Shown here: positions 56,448 through 64,000 of the stretch, in pieces
Layout of the letters: each line of letters opens with the position of its first letter
How positions within the stretch are numbered: position 1 is the stretch's first letter
From: [Lactobacillus] rogosae
GTDB taxonomy: Bacteria > Bacillota > Clostridia > Lachnospirales > Lachnospiraceae
Assembly: GCA_900112995.1 (NCBI GenBank)
Contig: FONU01000007.1
Coordinates: 1 to 64,000, forward strand
Reading direction: 5' to 3'
DNA length: 64,000 nt
Notes under the pieces: generated by a model
The model's database searches: none
What the model was told of the DNA's origin: nothing
Seen by the model: the letters and a program-made list of their open reading frames with translations, nothing else
Translations under genes and position numbers: made by a program

Positions 56448-56467
56448 TATTTTACCATATGGTAAAA
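56448..56467. promoter_or_regulatory. Palindromic operator overlapping a promoter of the PIG-L gene
   Basis: TTTTACCATATGGTAAAA (56450-56467) is a perfect 18-bp palindrome in the divergent region. It overlaps a candidate -10 (TATTTT, 56448-56453) that lies 17 bp after TTGAAA (56425-56430). This suggests repression by a dimeric regulator not encoded nearby. It could also control the divergent HemC-like gene. Confidence 0.5.
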
Positions 56468-56507
56468 ACAATATAAACATTAAATATATACAGATTGGAG
56501 ATTAATA

Positions 56508-58004
56508 ATGAAACTGCTACTTAAATCTGCTGTCATTGCATTTTCCGCCATCGGAATAGTGTTGTCTTTACACACCATTTCCTATGCGGCAGACAGCAGT
56601 ACTGCTAATATTGCAAATGCACCGGACATCACATCTGGAAATTCTGCCACAACTGACAATGATACAGCACATAATATAGGCATAACCGTATCCGTTAATA
56701 ATAATGGCAGTGTATCTGATTACACTAAGAATTTAACAGACGGCTCATATGACACAACTATTAATCTCGTCCCTAATGCCACAGTAAATGTCAAGGCAGA
56801 TGAGAACATTTATGGGCTTTACATCATATGGAGCAGTGAAGTCACTAATTATACGATTACTTATAACAGCCAGACTGTTAAGTGTGGAGAAAATGGATTT
56901 CTTCACGACTATATGGATATCAAAGACGGAAGCCGTGATATTACAATAAATGTACCAGAGGGTATGCAGATATCAGACATATACGCATATTCCAGGGGAA
57001 ATCTTCCTGACAATGTGCAAAGATGGGAAGCACCTCTGTATGGAATGACAGATATTCTTGTATTCTCAACACACGCTGATGATGAGATATTATTCTTAGG
57101 TGGAGTTCTTACTAACTATGGCGGTGAGCAAAATCTTAATGTACAGATTGCCTATATGTGCGATTTCTTTCTCACTGAACCTGTAAGACAGCACGAGGAA
57201 CTTGATGGTCTGTGGGAATGTGGAATTAAGAATTATCCTGTTAAAGGAACGTTTGAGGACTTATACTCCTTAAGCCTTGAAAAAGCCAAATCACAGTATG
57301 TATATGATGATATTATCTCATATTCAACAGAATGTATAAGAAAGTTCAAACCTTTAGTATGTGTATCACAGGATTTCAATGGTGAATATGGACACGGCGG
57401 ACACCGTATATATGCCGCCGCAATACAGGAAGCATTAGAAGCTTCCAATAACGCTGATATGTATCCCGATTCTGCTTCCAAGTATGGCTTATGGGACGTT
57501 CCAAAGGCCTATTATCATCTTTATGGTGATAATACAATAACTCTTGATGTAGATACACCGCTTTATAAGCTTGGCGGCCGCACTTCTGTACAGGTATTGC
57601 AGGACGCTTTCAAAAAACATGTATCACAGATATCTTATTCATTTAATATGCTTGACAGCGGTTATGCAATAACCTTTAATGGACAATTCGATACACGTTC
57701 ATTCGGACTTTACAGAACTCTTGTCGGCTTGGATACTACTAATAATATGATGGAAAATGTTACACCTTACAAAGAACAGGCTGCTACTAAGACAGACGAA
57801 CCTATAGATGTTGAATTCGGCGTTGACCAAGAAGATACTGCCGATAATGCCGCAAACACCAAGCCTGATATCAAACAATCAGCAGTTACAATAATTGCTA
57901 TTATTATAATCGGAGTTGTTATTATAGCCCAGGCATATAGAACCAAGAATTTATATAAGAAAAAATATGATGAGAACAAGGACGAATTCGAGAATAAGCA
58001 GTAA
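56508..58004 (+). CDS. Membrane-anchored extracellular PIG-L-family deacetylase
   Basis: The 498-aa product has a signal peptide (residues 1-27, cleaved after SYAA), a Thr/Asn-rich segment and a beta-sandwich-like region (~45-160). A PIG-L domain begins at VFSTHADDEILFLGG (~184) where HADDE replaces the usual HPDDE, and the second His region is DFNGEYGHGGHRIYAAA (~285). A C-terminal membrane anchor (AVTIIAIIIIGVVIIAQAY, ~462-482) with a basic tail ends it. PIG-L enzymes remove N-acetyl groups from GlcNAc-type sugars using zinc, so the target may be a cell-wall or capsular glycan. Confidence 0.85.
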   Translation: MKLLLKSAVIAFSAIGIVLSLHTISYAADSSTANIANAPDITSGNSATTDNDTAHNIGITVSVNNNGSVSDYTKNLTDGSYDTTINLVPNATVNVKADENIYGLYIIWSSEVTNYTITYNSQTVKCGENGFLHDYMDIKDGSRDITINVPEGMQISDIYAYSRGNLPDNVQRWEAPLYGMTDILVFSTHADDEILFLGGVLTNYGGEQNLNVQIAYMCDFFLTEPVRQHEELDGLWECGIKNYPVKGTFEDLYSLSLEKAKSQYVYDDIISYSTECIRKFKPLVCVSQDFNGEYGHGGHRIYAAAIQEALEASNNADMYPDSASKYGLWDVPKAYYHLYGDNTITLDVDTPLYKLGGRTSVQVLQDAFKKHVSQISYSFNMLDSGYAITFNGQFDTRSFGLYRTLVGLDTTNNMMENVTPYKEQAATKTDEPIDVEFGVDQEDTADNAANTKPDIKQSAVTIIAIIIIGVVIIAQAYRTKNLYKKKYDENKDEFENKQ

Positions 58005-58012
58005 TAAGCCAT

Positions 58013-58035
58013 CAGAATTCCCTATTACATAAAAA
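58013..58035. repeat. Post-terminator repeat copy
   Basis: CAGAATTCCCTATTACATAA and following A residues. It differs from 47744-47767 by one base in the first 20. It lies between the PIG-L stop codon and the shared terminator. Confidence 0.6.
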
Positions 58036-58072
58036 TACCCCTCCTTACCAATACAGTAAGGAGGGGTTATAT
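58031..58072. terminator. Bidirectional terminator between the PIG-L gene and ilvC
   Basis: An 11-bp stem CCCCTCCTTAC (58038-58048) / GTAAGGAGGGG (58056-58066) with 7-nt loop. T-rich DNA follows on both strands. It serves ilvC (stop 12 bp away) and possibly the PIG-L gene. Confidence 0.88.
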
Positions 58073-58083
58073 TCTGCTTATAA

Positions 58084-59632
<1,549 letters not shown>

Positions 59633-59675
59633 ATCTCTTTCCTCCATACTGCCAATATATGACAGTCATCTAAAA

Positions 59676-60320
59676 TCACACATTATTGTAGCAACTGCCA
59701 GCTTTATTGTCAACAAAAAGCACATTAGCTCTTAATTTTTTTACATCTTCCTCATCGTGTGTGGATATTATCACAATACGATTATTGATATTATTCATTA
59801 TATAATTAATAACATTATCTTTGGTAACTTCATCAAGACCTGCAAATGGCTCGTCCATAATAACTATATCCGATTCAGCCATCACTGCCCTTACAATCTC
59901 AACACGCCTCTTCATGCCACCGCTTAATTCACTACAAGGCTTATCTAGTGCCTCTTTGTCAAGAAGCTTTAAAAGCTCACTCTTTACAGCAAAAGCCACG
60001 TCTTTGGCAGAATTCTTCTTATTCTTCTTTAGCACCATTTTTACATTAATCACTGGTGACAGGTGTTCTATAAGCCTGCAATCCTGAAATACTGCTGAAA
60101 ACCCTGGCTTAACACTTTGTCCATTATCATTAACGAATTCCACTATGCCTTTATCCGTCTTTTCAACTCCCATTATAATATTAAGCAGTGTCGTCTTTCC
60201 AGCACCTGATTGTCCCCTGATACAGATTATCTTAGATGAAGTAAATTCTGCATTAGCATTAGCAAGGACTGTGATGTCATTGTACTTCTTTGATATATCT
60301 GATAATTTTAATGTTTTCAT
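59676..60320 (-). CDS. ABC transporter ATP-binding protein
   Basis: Nucleotide-binding subunit of an importer of the nitrate/taurine/sulfonate class, judging by its permease partner. The 214-aa product has Walker A GQSGAGKTT, Q-loop FQDCRLIEHLSP, signature LSGGMKRR, Walker B IVIMDEPFAGLD and switch His in ISTHDEED. It is shorter than usual (~240-260 aa), lacking part of the C-terminal tail. It follows the permease by 21 bp. Its last ten codons contain a perfect-looking sigma-A promoter for ilvN. Confidence 0.9.
   Translation of the reverse strand: MKTLKLSDISKKYNDITVLANANAEFTSSKIICIRGQSGAGKTTLLNIIMGVEKTDKGIVEFVNDNGQSVKPGFSAVFQDCRLIEHLSPVINVKMVLKKNKKNSAKDVAFAVKSELLKLLDKEALDKPCSELSGGMKRRVEIVRAVMAESDIVIMDEPFAGLDEVTKDNVINYIMNNINNRIVIISTHDEEDVKKLRANVLFVDNKAGSCYNNV
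59685..59713 (-). promoter_or_regulatory. Promoter of ilvN-ilvC within the ABC ATPase 3' end
   Basis: On the minus strand TTGACA (59708-59713), a 17-bp spacer and TACAAT (59685-59690) are in the last codons of the ATPase gene. The leader before the ilvN ATG would be about 45 nt. The match to consensus is strong. Confidence 0.75.
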
Positions 60321-60341
60321 ATTTTTACCAATTTAATAATT

Positions 60342-61103
60342 TTATATATGCTGTATGCACTTATATAGCATCTTCGCAAGCCATATTATACATTTTTCTA
60401 TAACAAGGCTCACCACAATTACAACTATGCTCCACGAGAATAACTCAGCAGATAAAAGATACATTTTGGCATAGTACATCTGCGTACCGATTGTCCCTGT
60501 CACAAGCCCTATTATCTCTGCCGATATTCCAGCTTTAAAGCACATTCCGGCTGCCACCTTTAACTGTGCTGTAATATACGGATATACACCTGTAAGATAT
60601 ACATATCTGAATGTGTTAAATGCAGTCATATCATATACTCTGGCAAGTTCTATCTGCTTGTTATCTGTATTATCAATGCCTTCTTTTACGCCTGTCGTAA
60701 TCATTGGTATTACAACCATTGCACTGATAATAAATGTAACATTTTTAGAACCCCACCACATAAGCACAAGTATTATAAATGCCGCAACCGGAAGGGATTT
60801 CATTAACTGTACGGCAATGCCGAGCCACTCCTTTAAAAAATCAAACCGTGCAGACAATATTCCTGCACATATTCCAATCAGACAGCCAGCAAGCATACCC
60901 GACATAATATGCATAACACTTAAATACAGTATCCCATAGAACTGCCTTGTAACAAGCATACCCGCCAGTGTCCTTAATACAGTAACAGGACTTGCAAGCA
61001 AAAGCTCAAGTCCTGTCATCACACTGGCAATCTGCCATATTATCAGCCACAAAGATACTGCCGCCAGCCTTTTTATAAGCTTATTAATCTTATCCGGCTT
61101 CAT
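60342..61103 (-). CDS. ABC transporter permease (SsuC/TauC/NrtB-like)
   Basis: The 253-aa integral membrane protein has about six membrane segments and the BPD_transp_1 fold: LIIWQIASVMTGLELLLASP at the start and the ATPase-coupling loop near VYLTGVYPYITAQLKVAAGM. It forms a transporter with the next gene. The cognate substrate-binding lipoprotein is not in the window, so the substrate (sulfonate, thiamine precursor, nitrate or other) is unknown. It overlaps the 3' end of the CBS-domain gene by 14 bp. Confidence 0.88.
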   Translation of the reverse strand: MKPDKINKLIKRLAAVSLWLIIWQIASVMTGLELLLASPVTVLRTLAGMLVTRQFYGILYLSVMHIMSGMLAGCLIGICAGILSARFDFLKEWLGIAVQLMKSLPVAAFIILVLMWWGSKNVTFIISAMVVIPMITTGVKEGIDNTDNKQIELARVYDMTAFNTFRYVYLTGVYPYITAQLKVAAGMCFKAGISAEIIGLVTGTIGTQMYYAKMYLLSAELFSWSIVVIVVSLVIEKCIIWLAKMLYKCIQHI

Positions 61104-61989
61104 TACCCTTATCCTTCTTATCAGCTTTACTCACAAGCACCTTCTGAATCATCTTATTGCCAACAGATAATATGCGGAATATATATCCCCCACACTCTGT
61201 TTCAAACTCTTCATTCTCATCAGGAATCTTACCAAGCTTATATATAAGATATCCATTGATAGTATCAATATCTTCACAGTCAAACTTAATATCAAGCTTC
61301 TCTTCAATATCTTCAAGAGGTGTCTGGCCGTCCATCTCGTAACTTCCATCAGAAAGCTGTCTTATCTGCTCCTCTTCCTCGTCATATTCATCAAAAATAT
61401 TACCTACTATCTCTTCAAGTATATCTTCCATTGTAATAATTCCTGTTGTCTGTCCATACTCATCAACAACAACAGCAAAATGATTCTTCTTTGACTGCAT
61501 TTCCTTAAACAATACACTTATGCTTCTTGTCTCTGGAATACAGAATGGGTCAAACATAACCTGATTTTTAACCTGATAAAGCTTCTTATCCTTATCACTG
61601 CCTTTAACGTATACCTTCAGAAGATCTCTGATATGTAATATGCCAATTATGTTATCAATATCATCATCATATACAGGATATCTTGAGTAGCTTTCTTCCA
61701 TCACTATATCAAATGCCTCTTTAACTGTAAGTGAGGCATCAAGTGCTACTATGTTCTTCCTGTGGGTCATAACATCTGATGCCTGCTTCTCGGCAAATTC
61801 AAATATATTGCCAATCATCTCAGCTTCATTCTCAGCTATAACTCCCTGTTCATGGCTTTCATTAACCATATCCATAATTTCTTCTGTTACATCTTCGTCG
61901 CGTTTTCCTTTAGTAAGCTTCTTAAATAAGCCAGAAAACAATCCTTGGTTCCCATCCGCGGGATGACCATCATTCATAGTTATATCCAT
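61090..61989 (-). CDS. CBS-domain protein of the CorC/HlyC family (no DUF21)
   Basis: The 299-aa product contains two CBS domains (about residues 65-195; VMTHRKNIVALDASLTVKEA, then MFDPFCIPETRSISVLF and VVDEYGQTTGIITMEDILEE) and a C-terminal CorC_HlyC domain (FDEYDEEEEQIRQLSDGSYE, then LIYKLGKIP). The DUF21 membrane domain usual in Firmicutes homologues is lacking, so it is probably cytosolic like E. coli CorC. These proteins are linked to Mg/Co homeostasis; the link to the overlapping ABC permease gene is unclear. Start is either 61989 or four codons on. Confidence 0.85.
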   Translation of the reverse strand: MDITMNDGHPADGNQGLFSGLFKKLTKGKRDEDVTEEIMDMVNESHEQGVIAENEAEMIGNIFEFAEKQASDVMTHRKNIVALDASLTVKEAFDIVMEESYSRYPVYDDDIDNIIGILHIRDLLKVYVKGSDKDKKLYQVKNQVMFDPFCIPETRSISVLFKEMQSKKNHFAVVVDEYGQTTGIITMEDILEEIVGNIFDEYDEEEEQIRQLSDGSYEMDGQTPLEDIEEKLDIKFDCEDIDTINGYLIYKLGKIPDENEEFETECGGYIFRILSVGNKMIQKVLVSKADKKDKGNEAG

Positions 61990-62063
61990 TTCCTTTCGTT
62001 ATTTAGATAATTATATTATTATATAATTATTCCCTATAGAATACCATATATTCTATTATATCG

Positions 62064-62420
62064 TCAATCTTGTTTCAGGTTCATCTCAAGACTAACCCTC
62101 AATGCCTTGTCAACCTGATTAATTATCTCATTATCAAGATGACATACTTTATCTTTGAGTCTTTTCTTGTCTATTGTTCTTAACTGTTCCAGCAATATAA
62201 CTGAATCTTTTACGATATCGTAATGACACGCATCAATCTCAACGTGCGTTGGCAGCTTAGCTTTATTCATCTTGGATGTTATAGCTGCACATATAACTGT
62301 CGGACTATGCCTGTTGCCTGTATCATTCTGAATTATAAGAACAGGTCTTATACCTCCCTGTTCAGAACCTACCACAGGTCTTAAATCTGCATAAAATATA
62401 TCCCCACGTTTAATTACCAC
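62064..62420 (-). CDS. MazF/PemK-family endoribonuclease
   Basis: The 118-aa product is a MazF/EndoA (NdoA)-type toxin that cuts mRNA at specific short sequences. [20 protein letters not shown] and [20 protein letters not shown] carry the conserved Arg and Ser/Thr residues of the active site; PTHVEID and [12 protein letters not shown] follow. It starts with GTG (62420) preceded by GGGAG. In Bacillus the antitoxin gene precedes it after alr; here alr is 134 bp upstream and no antitoxin-sized frame lies in the gap. Confidence 0.9.
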   Translation of the reverse strand: MVIKRGDIFYADLRPVVGSEQGGIRPVLIIQNDTGNRHSPTVICAAITSKMNKAKLPTHVEIDACHYDIVKDSVILLEQLRTIDKKRLKDKVCHLDNEIINQVDKALRVSLEMNLKQD

Positions 62421-62554
62421 TTATATCACACTCCCAAAGCATTTACTTAATTGTTTATACTCAAAGTATTGCCAAGGTTTCTGACGTGTATTCAATTATT
62501 TTGCAGGTTTGTTATTTAATAATTTTATGAAAATGCTGTATATTCCACTACTTC

Positions 62555-63739
62555 TTAATCTGTTATTAACTTCCAGTTCTCATGAAAATAATCATGACTT
62601 CCAATATATTGTCCATTAAGATAATAATTTCTTGGAATTCTCTTGCCAAGGTCACACACAAATTCATAATTAAATGTTCCTGCTAAAGCAGCAATCTCTT
62701 CAACTGTAATCTCTGCATCCTTGTCTTTTCCTACTAATGTTACAACATCACCACGATTTACAGGACCTATATCTGTAACATCTACCATCATCTGGTCCAT
62801 ACATACCCTTCCTGTTATAGGAGCTTTCTTACCATTAATAAGCACATATCCCTTTGATGATAATGACCTTGGATATCCATCGCCATATCCCACTGTTACA
62901 GTTGCAAGCACTGTTTCTCTCTTAGTTTCAAATGTTCCGCCGTAACCTATCTTTTCTCCTGCTGGAACTGTCTTTACCATAGCCACATGGCTTTTGAGCT
63001 GTAGTGCTGGTTTCAGTGCTACTGCTGACTTATCCACTTCATCTGATGGATACATTCCATATAAAGCAATTCCAAGTCGCACCATTCCATGATTAGCCTG
63101 TGGCATATCTATAATAGCTGCACTGTTGGATACATGCTTTATCTCAAATGATATACCTTCTTTCTTCAACGCATCGTCAAAAGCATCATACTTTGCAATC
63201 TGTCTTAATGCAGCGGTCTTATCCTTCTCATCAGCAGTTGCAAGATGTGTAAACAGGCCTCTTGCATTGAGTGCCTTTAAATTCTTTATCTTTTTAACTA
63301 TCTCAACACCACTTTCATCTGGCTCAAGACCTATTCTTCTCATTCCGGTATCAACCTTGATATGGCAGAAAGCTACCTTTCCAAGCCTTAAGGCAACATC
63401 ATTAAGTGCCTTGGCTGTCTCATAGTCAAATACTGTTGCATCTATTTCATTCTTAACCAATGCCTCATATTCCTCAGGCTCAACATAGCCTAATATAAGT
63501 ATTGGCTTATTAATTCCATTTTCTCTTAAATTAACAGCTTCATCCAGCGTAGCAACTGCATATCCATATACTAAATCTCTTACTGCCTTGGATACAGCCA
63601 CATCTCCGTGTCCATAGCCATCTGCTTTAACAACTGCAAGTGCCTTTGTTGAAGGTTCTGTCTTGCTCATAAGCTCAATACAATTAGCCCTGATTGCATC
63701 CAGATCTACATCTGCATATACTCTGTAATACTTACTCAT
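62555..63739 (-). CDS. alr: Alanine racemase
   Basis: PLP enzyme supplying D-Ala for peptidoglycan. The 394-aa product has the PLP Lys in ALAVVKADGYGHGDVAVS (residue ~39), the GYVEPEEYEAL and HIKVDTGMRRIGL segments, the catalytic Tyr in MYPSDEVDKS... region and VGYGDGYPRSLS with the Arg/Tyr set. Normal length. Its ATG overlaps the stop of the upstream nicotinamide-repair gene by one base (TAATG), so they are coupled, as in many Firmicutes where alr follows the YjeF/NnrD gene. Confidence 0.95.
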   Translation of the reverse strand: MSKYYRVYADVDLDAIRANCIELMSKTEPSTKALAVVKADGYGHGDVAVSKAVRDLVYGYAVATLDEAVNLRENGINKPILILGYVEPEEYEALVKNEIDATVFDYETAKALNDVALRLGKVAFCHIKVDTGMRRIGLEPDESGVEIVKKIKNLKALNARGLFTHLATADEKDKTAALRQIAKYDAFDDALKKEGISFEIKHVSNSAAIIDMPQANHGMVRLGIALYGMYPSDEVDKSAVALKPALQLKSHVAMVKTVPAGEKIGYGGTFETKRETVLATVTVGYGDGYPRSLSSKGYVLINGKKAPITGRVCMDQMMVDVTDIGPVNRGDVVTLVGKDKDAEITVEEIAALAGTFNYEFVCDLGKRIPRNYYLNGQYIGSHDYFHENWKLITD

Positions 63740-64000
63740 TATTCACCTCTTGCTTTTATAAGCACATTTTTTATATTGTCAATAATATCGCCCGCAACCA
63801 TAGAATACTTACCATTACTTAAGGCAGCTTCATCTCCTGCACAGCCGTGTATATATACGCCAAGTGCTGAAGCTTCAAAAGTAGTAAGTCCCTGTGCCAT
63901 AAGTCCTGTTATTATGCCTGAAAGCACATCTCCCGAACCTCCTGTTGCCATTCCATCATTGCCTGACATATTAATATACACTCTTTCTCCATCAGAAACA
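63739..64000 (-). CDS. nnrD: ADP/ATP-dependent (S)-NAD(P)H-hydrate dehydratase, C-terminal part
   Basis: The 3' end of a gene that continues beyond the right edge. The visible ~86 residues include NDGMATGGSGDVLSGIITGL and GVYIHGCAGDEAAL, the ATP-binding/catalytic core of the YjeF C-terminal carbohydrate-kinase-like domain. This activity repairs hydrated NAD(P)H. Whether an N-terminal epimerase domain (NnrE) is fused cannot be seen. Stop codon overlaps the alr start by one base. Confidence 0.88.
   Translation of the reverse strand, partial: VSDGERVYINMSGNDGMATGGSGDVLSGIITGLMAQGLTTFEASALGVYIHGCAGDEAALSNGKYSMVAGDIIDNIKNVLIKARGE

Noticed and set aside
61090-61989. Annotation as a haemolysin
   Set aside because: The CBS plus CorC_HlyC architecture is often labelled so, but nothing in the sequence suggests a membrane-damaging toxin.

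Overview
The window looks like a chromosome segment from a low-GC Gram-positive anaerobe of the Clostridia, most likely a Lachnospiraceae close to Lachnospira (Eubacterium) eligens. This is inferred from gene content and codon use: a HrcA/CIRCE-controlled hrcA-grpE-dnaK-dnaJ operon, nrdR, sigG, a YugP-type protease, MecA, a PyrI-bearing aspartate transcarbamoylase, and two DUF5716/DUF5717-like proteins that I associate with Lachnospiraceae. Most genes are core housekeeping genes, and most lie on the minus strand.

Layout. 1-351: the 5' end of an IS3-family insertion sequence. 435-2255: aroQ-aroK-aroE (shikimate pathway). 2365-5765: YqeG phosphatase, nrdR, sigG, YugP protease and a YlmC/YmxH protein. 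5844-9614: a lactonase-fold protein, trpS, and a divergent pyrBI operon whose promoter abuts that of trpS. 9690-12114: a foreign, GC-richer segment bounded by two copies of one terminator hairpin; it holds a transposase remnant, a sodium:amino-acid symporter and a truncated secreted protein. 12206-14803: a DUF4012 membrane protein and RNase P RNA. 14852-19389: queA, pheT, pheS. 19486-26453: four tightly coupled genes of unknown function (coiled-coil membrane protein, TPR-like protein, Hsp70/actin-like protein, 1185-residue repeat protein). 26459-35943: rarA, a D,D-carboxypeptidase, a zinc-ribbon membrane protein, glyS, a radical SAM protein, a pyridoxine kinase, recO, era. 35972-42167: an M16C peptidase, an RmlD-like reductase, a dicarboxylate/amino-acid symporter, a KDPG aldolase. 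42297-47543: the heat-shock operon. 47857-53281: thrC, a TTG-start AP2-domain protein, a gene-poor stretch with two remarkable inverted hairpin elements, then leuD and leuC. 53480-58004: an S66 peptidase, mecA, a degenerate HemC-like protein and a membrane-anchored PIG-L deacetylase. 58084-64000: ilvC, ilvN, an ABC transporter pair, a CBS-domain protein, a MazF-type RNase, alr and the end of a nicotinamide-nucleotide repair gene.

Branched-chain and aspartate-family amino acid synthesis (leuCD, ilvNC, thrC), aromatic precursor synthesis (aroQKE) and pyrimidine synthesis (pyrBI) make up the metabolic content. Protein quality control (HrcA regulon, MecA, M16C, possibly the 19-26 kb cluster) is a second theme.

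The most interesting items are: (1) two self-complementary elements at 50632-50774 and 51212-51366, in opposite orientation, with nearly identical cores and compensatory base-pair changes in their stems, beside an AP2-domain protein; (2) the four-gene Hsp70-like/TPR/coiled-coil cluster; (3) the foreign segment bounded by duplicated terminators; (4) a short motif that recurs just after terminators; (5) a HemC-like protein lacking the expected catalytic and cofactor residues. All calls come from reading the sequence; no searches or folding programs were run.
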